Below are positions 10,600 to 21,976 of a stretch of 64,000 bases of DNA, one piece after another (position 1 is the stretch's first letter; each line of letters opens with the position of its first letter). The notes below the pieces were generated by a model, which worked only from the letters and a program-made list of their open reading frames with translations, was not told where the DNA came from and did no database searches. Both the position numbers and the translations under genes were made by a program. The DNA is from Ptychodera flava (lineage: Eukaryota > Hemichordata > Enteropneusta > Ptychoderidae). The DNA is taken from NCBI RefSeq assembly GCF_041260155.1, contig NC_091942.1, positions 6,696,001 through 6,760,000 of the forward strand, given 5' to 3'.

Positions 10600-13100
10600 T
10601 CCTACAGTGTGTTGAAAACTGATCAATTCATTAAAACCTAAGTTTATGACAATGACTTTCTGTCATATATTTTTGTTGGCATGTCCTGTCATAAAAACTG
10701 ACTGTAACAAAATCTATATGTATAGGCCTACTCCATGTATTCAGTAGGTAATCCAACCTACCAATTTTTCAAAACCCATCCTGAAACTTTCATTTATATG
10801 TTTTGCTTGAAATTCTACATAAAACTCACCATATTAGCACAAAGGTGTATCCTGGATTTCGTGGCTATGTGTCAGAACTTTCCCTCGTGCAATTTTTGCT
10901 TCATCATCATGTTGGGTTTTTTTTGTGGGTTGTCATTTATACAACATTTAATCAGTTGAAAAAGGATCAATTCATTAAAACCTAAGTTAATGACGTTCTG
11001 ATATATATCATTTGTCGACATGTTCTGTCATAAAAATTGATGGTAACAAAATACTCATAAGCGTCCCGTTGTTATAAAAATAGACGTATGTTTCTACTAT
11101 TGAGATCAAATGACAGTACCGAGCTCGGCCTTCGGCGTCACACTTTCAATCGACTATCCAAGCAACCATGACGCTCTACGCACCATACCTGCACCTGTGA
11201 TCGATATCAGCTCACTTCACTAGAAACGCGTACATCCTACGGTACACGGTAATTGCACTCGTACTGTACATGACCAGTCAGCAAGAGTTAGAAAATATCT
11301 TTGAGAAAAATGCAAAGATATAATCGTCATTGGATAATAATACATTTTGTGTCAGAATTTTAAAACTTCAGTAGTCGTATGAAAGCCGACACGCGACGGC
11401 AGAACTGCGTATGTATCCCCGCCCCACCGCGGCCCTAGCTCCGCTATCCGATCCCGCTGAACACCTGATCCAGCAGGCCACCGGGTCAGCCCTGCGTACA
11501 GGTCTGTGTGTTCCCGGCGTTAACGCGTTATACGGCCTCCACCACAATGGTCTATGGAGATAACTGGGATCTCTGCGGTCCGGATCCGGACCGCAACGAC
11601 AAAACGGTCAAGTACATTATGTTTCAGAAAACGAGCGGTTTTGGACATTAGGAGAAGTTAATCGCATCTTTTCTGGGGTCGGTTAGGAGGTAAAGGTAGG
11701 CAGGGACAGGATTTTGCCAGATAGGCCTAGAGCAGAATTTCGGCCAAAAGACAGTTTTTTCGTTTCGGTCCGGACGGGGGTCCGGACCGCAGAGACCCCA
11801 GTTATCTCCATAGACCGTTGCAGGGCTGTGATGGAGGCCGTATAACGTCGGGAACACACAGACCTGTACGCAGGGCTATGGGGCAGTAAACTTGTGATTG
11901 CCATGTTTGGCGCGCAGAATACGAAAACTTTTCGCTTGTCCTTAAGTATACATTTGCAGAAACATTTGCAGATACATTTGCGATCCGTAATCTTTGCATT
12001 TTTCATAAAGGTATTTTTAATACACCCTTGCTCAAGTTGTTGACGGGTCATGTCCCGGGGTCATGTACAGTACGCGTGTGCCGCATGCCGTCGGATGTAC
12101 GCGTTTCTGGAATGCATGTGAAGAGCACTGAAATCGATCCTTCGAGGCCCGATAACGTTTAATGCACATCTTTCGTAATCGATGAAATTACTCCTGAGAA
12201 TGGTCGGTCGATAGCGTTTTTATAGCTTTGATACGATCATGGAGCTAATAACGATCCATCAAACTTGCTTCCTGATTTTGTTCACACTGTCACAGTGCTT
12301 ATAGTACAGCATTGCTTTGTACTATGGCCATGTTGACCCCACGTCCCCGTGAGGTGAAGTCTGCAAATACCCTACAAGACCATGGACCAACCATTGTTAG
12401 AGTTGTTCGCAGCGCGGCATTACCTGTCTGGATAGTCGATCGAAGGATGGGACTCGGAGTGTGAGACCCAGGCCGATAATTTGCATCCGTTGCTGCCCAA
12501 ACGCTTTCGAACGATGACATGGATGGTGGTAATTCTATGTTTTCTTTTCAAAAATGTTCCAAGACAGTTGAGAGAGAATACTGACACTTTAATCTCAATG
12601 AGAAACAAGAGTCTTATTTTAACTAAAGGAACCCTTATGAATGGCAGGCTATCAAGCTCGATAAAATCCATTCATCGGTTGTCTCTATTTTCAGCTGAAT
12701 TTTTGTATATCAGGACATCTCAGAAAAACAATATACAGTTTCACTTTTTAATGCATAAGCTTATATCTCACAAAATATGGTGAGTTTTATGTAGAATTAA
12801 AGCAAAACATATAAAATGAGTGAAAGTTTCAGGATCGGTTTGGAAAATTGGTACGTGGGATTACCTACCGAGTGTACATATAGATTTTGTTACCATCAGT
12901 TGTTATGACACGACATGCCAACAAAAATATACGACAGAAAGTCATTGTCATAAACTTAGGTTTTAATGAATTAATGTTTTCAACTGATCAAGTAAGCTTA
13001 TTAGGCCTATACCTGTATAAATATAACTCAAAAAATAATGATGATGAAGCAAATATTGAACGTTCTGACACATTTCCACGAAGCTTTCCAGGATAGACTT
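10600..13100. repeat. Large imperfect inverted repeat (~2.5 kb foldback)
   Basis: The sequence at 10620-10850 reappears inverted at 12770-12975 (for example CATTAAAACCTAAGTTTATG against its inverse). Closer in, a GAAACGCGTACATCC block near 11225 pairs with its inverse near 12095, and GTACTGTACATGACC near 11265 pairs with 12065. The innermost arms are ~11495-11590 and ~11763-11870. The left arm also holds a direct duplication of ~345 bp (10620 and 10965). Gaps and unmatched segments interrupt both arms, so this is an old composite foldback element. Small ORFs inside lack any recognisable domain. Confidence 0.7.
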
Positions 13101-13536
13101 TGTACTGTCGTTTGTTCACATTTTTCAACACTTTTGTGTCATTTCAGGTCATAAATTCAACACTTGACTCGTTCCTTCAGCAATTAAGGACTCGCATCAT
13201 ATCCTCTGCATTATTCATTCTTCTACACACAAATCACTTTTCTTCAGCTGTGGCACCTCTACTTTCTCAAAACAAATTATGACACCTTCAATATCCAGGA
13301 AACGGTGTAGCAAACAGTGTTGCTTGTTACAATAAAATTTCAAATACTACATTCGTGAATGAATACAACTGAATGCAGGCAAAAATCAGTAGTGATTGAT
13401 ACCATGCACCACTGTGTGACCGTACTGAGAACGAAGGGGCCAAAAACCACATCCTCTGCGATCTGGTATTCGAGAACGGCGGGCCGAAAAATCTGGGGTG
13501 ACAGTGTGCAAACCGCAAACTTTTTATTACATAGCA

Positions 13537-13686
13537 GTAATCCCAGGGGGGGGGGGTACTCCCATAGACGGGTATGTGCCGCCCAAATGGGTCACTTTTT
13601 CGCGGAAAAACCCTAAATATTGGTCGAATTTTCATAGAAAAATCCCTAAACATAGATCGGAAACACAACGAACGTTCCTAAAATGT
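13537..13686. mobile_element. Fragment of a G-tract-ended DNA repeat
   Basis: A G-run followed by TACTCCCATAGACGGG and a series of CCCTAAAT/TCCCTAAAC motifs abuts transposon A. It looks like one end of a further non-autonomous DNA element. The other end was not found, so the class is uncertain. Confidence 0.35.
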
Positions 13687-13687
13687 T

Positions 13688-15552
13688 TAGGGATGGACCA
13701 TTAGACCTTGGGGGGGGGGTGGTCACAATGAAATTGTGAAATTTTTTTTTTTACTATTGTAAATTTCTGAAATTTTTTTTTTCCAATTGAGATTAGCTGT
13801 GCAAATTTTTTTTTTCAGAGTAAATTTTCAGATTTATAATTTTTTTTTCGTTCGTCGCTGTCTGAAGATAAAGAGGGCAAACATGTGGTGGTGCTAAGCA
13901 CCACAAGCGGCCACGCAAGCGGTAACTTGGAAGAGGTCAGGAGAGGGGTGTCCCCCTGCTGCTGTTGGAGCTTTTGAAAAATAGAGATTAAAATGGTGTT
14001 ATTTGGTGGCACTTGGGGAGTATTTTTGCGGGGGGTGGTCAGGAGGGGTGTCCCCCTCTTGCCGTTGGAGCTTTTGAAAAATAGAGATTAAAATGGTGTT
14101 ATTTGGTGGCACTTGGGGAGTATTTTTGCCGGGGGAGGTCAGGAGGGGGGTGTCCCCCCTCCTGCTGTTGGAGCTTTGAAAAATAGAGATTAAAATGGTG
14201 TTATTTGGTGGCACTTGGGGAGTATTTTTGCGGGGGGTGGTCAGGAGGGGGTGTCCCCCTCCTGCCGTTGGAGCTTTTGAAAAATAGAGATAAAAATGGT
14301 GTTATTTGGTGGCACTTTGGGAGCATTTTTTTCGGATTACACATCTTCCTCTGAACATGGTCTTCTTGCTCCTCAGTAGCTTCCTATAGTTTTGAAAATT
14401 GACTATTTTGGTTTCCTGGCTTCCCTTTCTACTGCGTGGTGAAATGCCTATATTCACCCCACCAAACATCATGCATATCTCATGATTTACAATTGATTTT
14501 GACAAGCTGAGAAGCTAAAATAAGCTAAATAATATAGTGAAATTTGCATATTTGTGGTTTTAGAGCAATTGTTGCCCTCTTTTGATCAAAACATCTATTT
14601 CTCTGTAGCAGCATGTCCAAATTGATTGTATGTGTATAGATGTGTTGAAATTTCAATATTTGTCTTTTTGGGCAATTTATGCCATTCATGGTCAAAAAAT
14701 CTGTATTCTCTGAAAGGGCTTGTCCAATTTCTTTGAAATTTGCTACACAAAAACGATTAACCATGCAGATTTATTCAGTATTTGCTATCGAGAAACTTTC
14801 AAAGTTCAACCCTTTAAGTGTTTTTGTGTTGGGATTTGTTGGATAGATGGCATTCTACTTAGTGTATTGTTGAATGTTAAAACATGTGTTGCTGTTGTTA
14901 TTTGAGGCTGTTTTTTGAGAAAAAAGAATTGAAAATGCCTTTTAAAAGTAAAATAATACATAATGACTTGATATGTTGTTTATCATTATTGACGTGTTTC
15001 TAATTGTTCACCCATTCTTGCATTCATCATTGTAATAAAATGCTGTGGAAAAAATGAAACTGATGTGGCCTGCATCTGTTTACCTTGATCTTAAAAGGCA
15101 AATACAACTTTCTGTCTTGACAACCATACCATAGTTTCAATGTTTTACCTAGTGTACCTGCTTGGTTTGTACGCAGGAAACAAGTAGAAAACAGGCTCTA
15201 TAATTTCATAATTTTCAAGTGATCAGAAAACAAAAGTCCTGAAAAGATAAGATAATCACAACTTCCAGTATAAGGGATACAGTCACTCTAAATGTATAAA
15301 TTAAAATTAAAAATGTGCCGGGAGGATGTATTAAAAATACAGAAAGTTGCTTACTGTCGGTAAAATCTAAAAAAAATTCAAAATTTTAAAGACTTTTGCA
15401 GATTTTTTTTTTACACCTTTGTCTTCTTATTTATTTTTTTTTTATTTTGCAAACTAGTTTGAAGATTTTTTTTTCCCTAACTTTCTGCTCTGAAAATTTT
15501 TTTTTTCTGTTTTTGACCACCCCCCTCCCAAGATCTAATGGTCCGTCCCTTA
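13688..15552. mobile_element. Non-autonomous DNA transposon family A, copy 1
   Basis: Ends are inverted: GGGATGGACCATTAGACC on the left and GGTCTAATGG-like/CCGTCCC on the right, each next to a G- or C-run. Four T-runs of 9-12 bases spaced ~30 bases apart lie inside the left end and a similar set lies inside the right end, both on the plus strand. A four-unit ~102-bp tandem array occupies 13934-14340. The ~1.2 kb interior has only short ORFs and no transposase. Copy 2 is at 21977-23617 and is very similar along its length. The flanks read TTAG and TTAC, which may be a decayed TTAA target duplication. Confidence 0.85.
13934..14340. repeat. ~102-bp minisatellite, four units
   Basis: Units start near 13934, 14036, 14137 and 14239. 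Each begins GGTCAGGAGGGGGTGTCCCC, whose halves fold as a GC hairpin, followed by TTGGAGCTTTTGAAAAATAG and GGTGTTATTTGGTGGCAC. It lies inside transposon A copy 1; copy 2 carries only two units (22209-22400). Confidence 0.9.
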
Positions 15553-17715
15553 CATTCATTAGAAAAACGGTATATCATCGTCAAGACCCATCCCTCTGGC
15601 CGGCCGCGCCGACCGTGATATGCACGTATGCGGTGACGTAGCGTAGGTGACGCAACTGTCGATAAAGAACCTTCTCTCTGCACGCAGTGACGTTACCCAG
15701 GTTGACCCCGCTGAAATATTTTTACTTGGCAACCAGTGTCGTCAGTTCCTGTGCGTCTGATAATTCTTGGAAGTCATCTGCCATGGCGGCTTTTGGTGAT
15801 CGAGGTGTAGCGGGAGGTGTTACTGGTGGCATTCACGCATTTGAGGTTAGAATTCCAGTTTTTTCAGACAATCCCCTTAGTTTAAGTTATAATAAACCCC
15901 GGGAATAAACCTCGATCTTTTATTCAAATGATACAAAATAGTACGAAGCTGTGAAAGATTTCAGGTTTTGATTTCATTTAATATTGTCATCTGATTGGCT
16001 TCCCGGGCATGGCTTCCAGTCACACACAGCCGGAAAGATGAAATGTGCTGTGCAGAGCGAGCTCAGAGGATATAAGCTTACGCCTTGGATGACCGTCCTC
16101 TTTTGGGAGAAATCGGGCCCGGGGGCATTAAATGGCGATTTCAATTAAACCCGACCCAAGGGGTGAGATAATAGCTTCATTTATATAGCATATGCTCAAA
16201 AATGATGCAGGCTACACAGTGAAAATCCATTTCTGTTTTTTGACTGGTGGAAATATGGGCTCTGATAGCTCAGTGGCAATAAAGACATTGCATGCATGAT
16301 AATTAAGGAAATTTGATGTTTCAACAGAGACTTTTTTGATTTCAGTAACACAATATCTCCCATAAAAATAGCAATTTCTTTTTGCTGGCTATAAATGTGG
16401 TAATCCACAGCAATAAAATAACAGAAGCTTATGACAGTAGTTATTTGTATGAGTGAGAGTGTACTGTTTAACAGCAATACTTTCATGGTTGCAAGTTTCG
16501 GCAGAATTTTCATAAATTTACTTTCAAACTAATATTACTCCATGCAGAAGTACTCATTGAAATATCTGAGTATAAGTTACATGAACTCTGAATGTGTAAC
16601 AAGATAATAAAGTGTACACATGATGCCACACCCAAATGTGGCCGCGCCCGCCCCCATGTGAATTTTCAAACAGACAAGAATGAAACCAGTGCATAAACCT
16701 ATAAGAACTTTTACAGACAAACATGATTCCATCCAATAGATCTCATGGGACTGAATATACTTCACTGAGACAAGGTTTTCTCGATTTTCATTGTAATATG
16801 TGAAGTTTTGGAAAATGGCGGGAAATTTAAGATTAACTAAACTATGCTTTTATGACAGTGTGAGGTAATATCACTTTATTACAAAGTACAAAGTAAGAGC
16901 AACTTCAACTGCGTACGAACTATTTGGAGCATTAAACAACGAACATTTCACCTGCGGTACCTGCCTGCCCCGGTGCAGATCCAATAAGCTTACGTGCAGT
17001 GATCAATCGCGGAAAGACTGATGGAAATTCAGTTTCGTTCCGTATTCGAAGGTAAACCATCATGAATTATTTTCGATTCGTCTAATATGGAGAAAAAAAA
17101 CAATTTCACGTACTTCCGCCAACTTGAAAACTTTTAGGGAGAAATCAACTTGTGAAAACAGTCGATCGATCTTACAGTACACTGCAGTCCGCTACATAAT
17201 AAGGTGCAGTATAGTAGTCTCGATGGCCCAGACTCTCTTCTGGGGGCGCTGTTCTCCGGGCGGAAGCGACGGAGTTTAGAGGTGCTGATGTTCACTTTAA
17301 ACGTAAAGCGGCTGATGTTCCCCTTTACTATAGGAGTCTGATTTATATTGAAACGATCATACGACATTTGCGTTTTTGCGACATTTAAGTAAACCGCTGC
17401 GTGATGGCACTCTGAATGTGACATTGCGGACAAAGGAAGGGCACAACTCGCCGTATTTTCGAACAGACGATCTGTGTTTATTTTTCAGATTTCGTCCAAA
17501 AATCTACCCGCCCGCGGACGGCAAAGAACGCCTAATCAAAATATCCGAACTAAATGACCCCCCGCCTAGCATCATTATTTAATTTTTTTGTATAAAATTG
17601 ACAGCAAAGTTACTGGCGGAGACCAATACACGATTGAATCTTTCGGACTAAATCGTACATCAAAAATAGGGGCCTAAACTCTGTTTTGTTGTAAAGTTTG
17701 CTTTTTTGTAAAAGC
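15553..17715. other. Intergenic, only a weak exon candidate
   Basis: Mostly short unconserved ORFs. One possible first exon sits at 15783-15848 on the plus strand: a good initiation context (GCCATGGCG), an open frame MAAFGDRGVAGGVTGGIHAF and then GAG followed by GTTAGA. No downstream partner exon was found, so I do not call it a gene. Confidence 0.25.
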
Positions 17716-17724
17716 GCGATGAAT

Positions 17725-17800
17725 ACATTTAACGAGAGCCATGCCGACTCCTTTTGTCGTTAGGAAAAATCACAAACCACTGACTTCGAACGATCTGGTT
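17725..17800 (-). pseudogene. Relic fragment of an SLC35G-like paralogue
   Basis: This stretch matches 18885-18945 of the nearby SLC35G-like gene (CCGACTCCTTTTGTCG and flanking bases). On the minus strand it gives a TTKGVGMALV-like peptide next to an in-frame stop. Only this short piece of the N-terminal region is recognisable. It probably derives from a tandem duplicate that has decayed. Confidence 0.6.
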
Positions 17801-17990
17801 ATGAAAAACATCTTTTTACTGATTTTCTTGACCACCACTAAGCAAAATGAGAACATTACACAATTTATTCTCTAAAAATATACGAAATTGATTTGTCAAA
17901 ACTTACTAAGAACCCTTAAATTTCAACGGATCGAGGTTTCACGGCGGTTCTTCGCCAAAGTGTGTCAACTTAAGTTGCATCAGAGAGTCT

Positions 17991-19024
17991 TTAGCCTTCT
18001 AAATTACTCTTAATGTTGAAGTAAGACGTTGCTATGGCGACGAAGCCGGAACTGACAATGATGAAAACAGCACCAGTGATATCATAAAGGTTTGGTGTAT
18101 AGTTGAAAAAGATATAGTCAGCTACATAGGCAATAGCGATCTGTATATTGACAAGTAACACGACTGTCGTTGGTGGCTCCAATTGCACACTACGAAAACG
18201 GCACACAACGGCCACGATATAAGTTATGATAAGGCCCGCGATCAACCGATTGATGTGTTTGACAGTGACCAGACAGGGGTACTGATGGTGAATGCAAGAA
18301 AAGTGTTGATCGGCGACCCGAAGCAATTTTCATAAAAGACAATGATCAGAACATGTACTTCCTCCCCGAGGGCAGACCCCATGACGTAAGTGACAGCGAA
18401 TCCCATGCCACAAGCGACGCTCAGTAGATAGCCAACCCAGTCGTCAGATTCTTCAGTCGATCCGTCCGTTCCATCGCCGAATATAACACTTGGTTGGGCG
18501 GTCAGCAGAATTCCAGCGAGACAGAGGACGGTGCTAACGAAATGAACTTTGGTGAATGATTCCTTTAGAAATATCCTTGCCAATATCGGGGTGATGATCG
18601 GCATGGTTCCCCGGTAGATGGCAGTCACGCTACCGACGGGTATCATCGACAGGGCGAGAACTTGACAAATATCAGCCGCTGTGAAGAAAGCCCCGATGGC
18701 TAAAAGCAAAACTCGTTGTCTCCAGGTGTCGGCCGCGATCGCTCGAGCTCCGAATAGACATAAAACCGGCAGATTTACCAAAAATAACCCACCAGTGTAC
18801 ATTAAAAATAAAATCTGATATGCTGGCAAGTTGACTTTTTGTAGCAGCGCGGTTATCGTGTTATTGAAAGCGACGAACACTCCTGCTATAAGGGCGATGC
18901 CGACTCCTTTTGTCGAACGGTAAAATCGAAAACCACTGGTTTCGGTCTGGTGTTCAGAATTATCGTTCTTACCAGTTGTCTTGCCGTTCACTAAAAGGTC
19001 GAGTTCACTGTCACTGCTTACCAT
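17991..19024 (-). CDS. SLC35G-like EamA/DMT-family transporter (single exon, one frame break)
   Basis: A multipass membrane protein of the drug/metabolite transporter superfamily, resembling SLC35G. The ATG at 19024 begins MVSSDSELDLL, an acidic cytosolic tail. The first EamA repeat follows (GVFVAFNNTITALLQKVN, then GSVTAIYRGTMPIITPI and ARIFLKESF, typical family blocks). The second repeat starts at about residue 200 (YLLSVACGMGFAVTYVMGSA). The frame closes with TGA at 18242-18244. The missing C-terminal third (IAGLIITYIVAVV, EPPTTVVLLVNIQIAIAYVA, ending NIKSNLEG) continues in the neighbouring frame to the stop at 17991. One base missing near 18242 explains this, so the locus is either a very young pseudogene or carries an assembly/sequencing error. 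The substrate is unknown. No intron is needed. Confidence 0.8.
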
Positions 19025-20155
19025 GGTAACACCAGACCCTGTGAAAAGTGCTATGACAATGTTAATGTCAAAATCAAATTGTACGTTGGTTCTTCCCACC
19101 AGAGTCAAAAGTTCTCAGTCTGTCCTAGTGCTTTATCGGGTACAAGCTCACCATCGAGGAATTTGAGCAACAGGTGGTCTGGGGAAACTGAAGTTATGTA
19201 TATCGTGATACAAGTCACTGCCGTCGCCCGAGTTTTCTTACTGTAGATGCCAATACGCTGCTTGAGTTATCTTACTGTATATACAAATACGTTGCCCATC
19301 CTAAGAGTTGTCACACACACTATGGTTAATTTTATCCGGCAATATAACGTGGAAGCTGCACTTATGTCATGCGGTCGTTAAACCCCCCGCATTAAACGTC
19401 TAACACCACATACACACCAGAATACTAAATGCAGAGTCATTGGGCCACGAATCGTCGACACTGGTCTAAACATATGGTTATGGGTTCCACCATCCCATAC
19501 GGTAAGTTATTTTTAAGCATCACTCAGTATAGGTGTTTTATTTTATTATCATCATTGTTAGAATATTTGTTTTATTACTACTGGTAGGGACTTTTACTGT
19601 TTTATGTACAGCATGTATGTAATTCATCTATAATGGTAATTTTGCAGCTGCACATCATCATGTTTCGTGATTTTAAACAGTTTTTATCCACGCAGGAGAT
19701 AATCCCATTAAAGTACTTTGGTATAGGAAATGCAGATGAGTTCATGTACGAATAAGGTAATGACATAATTAGGACATTTTGTTTTTGAGGACGCAAAGAG
19801 AGTAAGTAAAAGTAAACAATGCTACGGCCGAGGGTGGCGCTGTTAGTTACCCAAAACAGCTACATGAACCTCATACTTAGTTGAAATTACGGCTGCAGCA
19901 TCGAGAGCTCATGCAGACTGTTTCAGGCTCATACGAATGCTGAAATACTGAAAAAAATAAAATTATTTAATGTATTTAAGATTAAGGGAGTAAGAGTTTG
20001 AAGGGGAAGTGAAGATGGGCAGTAAAAACACAGCAAGGTGCACACAGCACAGCAAGGTTCAAAGACAGAAACAACATGCAAAGGGGTACTCAGTACAAAA
20101 TGTTTATATGTATAAGTACCGGTATGTACGTTCGTATGCACTCACATTTCAACAC
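19025..20155. other. Intergenic, no gene seen
   Basis: This is upstream of the SLC35G-like gene. No coding block, RNA gene or element with clear ends was recognised. Confidence 0.4.
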
Positions 20156-20159
20156 CCCC

Positions 20160-20351
20160 ATACACACATACATACATACCTACCTACATACCTACCTACC
20201 TACGTACATACCTATCTACCTACCTACATACATACATACATACATACATACATACATACATACATACATACATACATACATACATACACACACAACACAC
20301 ACACACACACACATATATACACACAAAATATATATATATATACCTACCTAC

Positions 20352-20402
<51 letters not shown>
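20160..20402. repeat. Compound microsatellite (TACC/TACA)n-(CA)n-(TA)n
   Basis: TACC/TACA tetranucleotides from 20160 pass into (CA)n near 20285-20310 and (TA)n to 20402. Long open frames across it are pure repeat translation. Confidence 0.95.
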
Positions 20403-20406
<4 letters not shown>

Positions 20407-20767
20407 CTATACCAGGTTGAGCGTTGAGTTGGTTTTAGAGTTTTGTAGAGTCGGCACTTGAAAGACGAAGTTCACTTCCAACACCTGGTTGCTTGTGTCA
20501 CCCTCCACGGACAGACAGACAGACACATACACAGATATCGGTACACTACTTCATTACTTAGACTAAGCGGATAAAGAAATCAACTTAAATTACTTCTGGT
20601 GTAAACCAAAACAGTGAGGTAAAAGGTCATTTGAACAACTGCAAACTCTAGCATACTCTTACAAGATTCACGGTCAACGTTCTTTCCGTTTGTCGTTGAC
20701 CCTGAAAAGCTCTTTTGTAAGACACGACGTTAAAAATAGCAACTGTTTTCTATCATTGTATATTTAA

Positions 20768-20907
20768 GCGATAAAGCACACCCAGCGCTGGTATACCACG
20801 AGATTTCGACCAGTTCACGACATATATGCTCGAGCGATAGCGAGTGCATGTATGGAATGAACTGGTCAAAATCGAGTGGTATACCGTCGCTGGGTGTGAT
20901 TTATTGC
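20768..20907. repeat. Foldback element
   Basis: Fifty-base arms at 20768-20817 and 20858-20907 are inverted copies (CACACCCAGCG, GGTATACCAC, GACCAGTTCA). An inner second palindrome is built from CATATATGCTCG / CGAGTGCATGTATG. Confidence 0.85.
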
Positions 20908-21032
20908 TATTATGTCATGACAGTATATTGAAATTCTGGCGTGGAACGTCAAAAACGGATTTTTGCTAAATCTGAGAGCTCCCGCGTAAGCCAGCCGTGG
21001 TATATCACCAATATACCACGGTTCTTTTCACG

Positions 21033-21184
21033 TCTCGACCACAGTCACCTGCGGTCTATTCCGCTCTGCGTCTATGCGCCCAACAGACGTGTGTATATAC
21101 GCCTTCTTCTCAGGCATATGTACACACGTCTATTGGGCACATGGACGCAGAGCGGAATAGACCACAGGTGACTGTGGTCTCGAC
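21033..21184. repeat. Foldback element, ~72-bp arms
   Basis: Arms 21033-21103 and 21112-21184 are near-perfect inverse copies (GACCACAGTCACCTG, TATTCCGCTCTGCGTC) with a loop of about 8 bases. Outer flanks (CAGTATATTGAA near 20925 and TCAATATACTGG near 21215) are also inverted, so the hairpin may sit within a larger element. Confidence 0.85.
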
Positions 21185-21239
21185 TTATCAAATCGCTCAG
21201 TGTATTTGCGCCCTCAATATACTGGAATGATATGGTACT

Positions 21240-21970
21240 GTAAAGCACTTTGATTTAGCTGCAAGCTTTTTAAGGTTTCTGGACTTTCTTTGCAATCGAC
21301 AAGCGTTTAATTTAGCTAAAAGATATCTTAACCATGGTAAATATAGAGAAAAGTTTAAATTAATGATTAATGGCTTCTTCAATTAGTAGCCTAGACCCTT
21401 GATTGTGTGTAGGCTATTAATTAGCGAATTGACAGACTTTATAGCTGAATTCAGTTTAAAGGATACTGGCGAAAAGACTTTGCGTACCATACTCATATAA
21501 CTTTTTAGCCATAGAGTGTACACAGGGTGTGCTCTCACTATATGGCAGGTCACATCTTGACTGATATTTTCGTCGCAAAGTCATATGCAAAATAAACAAG
21601 GCACTTTTTGGAATTGTACATTTGTCATTCCTGTGTAACAGTACGTTGTAGTAACCCCAAAATCGGTATGTTTTTGTTGTTTTGAGTGTGTATCTGGCGT
21701 TTCAGACAGCCAAAGCAATGCATTGTGGGATAAGCGGCAAACGAACTTGAACCTACATTGATACGTGGCTTGAACCCGAGCTTTTCTAATGGAAATTTAT
21801 GAAGTAATTAACGACGTCCCTGAAAGAACTGTGCTTGAGGTCCCATGTTGCATTGCGGGAAGCTCCGGTCATTGACGTCAGTATTACGGCTGTTGCGTTG
21901 ATCTATGGAGTGAACGCGTTGCCAGCCAGTAACTGCTGCCTAGGGCCAGTCTATTAATCGACCAACATTC
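21240..21970. other. Intergenic, no gene seen
   Basis: No supported coding, RNA or repeat feature. Confidence 0.4.
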
Positions 21971-21976
21971 TTTTAA

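Noticed and set aside
11648-12051. Overlapping minus-strand ORFs up to 122 codons
   Set aside because: They lie in the arms of the large inverted repeat and change frame between the two arms; no domain.
13934-14340. Regularly spaced ~102-bp repeats that could be mistaken for a CRISPR-like array
   Set aside because: The unit repeats throughout with no variable spacers, lies inside a DNA transposon, and the genome is eukaryotic.
20009-20461. ORFs rich in Thr/Tyr/His/Ile repeats
   Set aside because: Pure TACA/CA/TA microsatellite translation.
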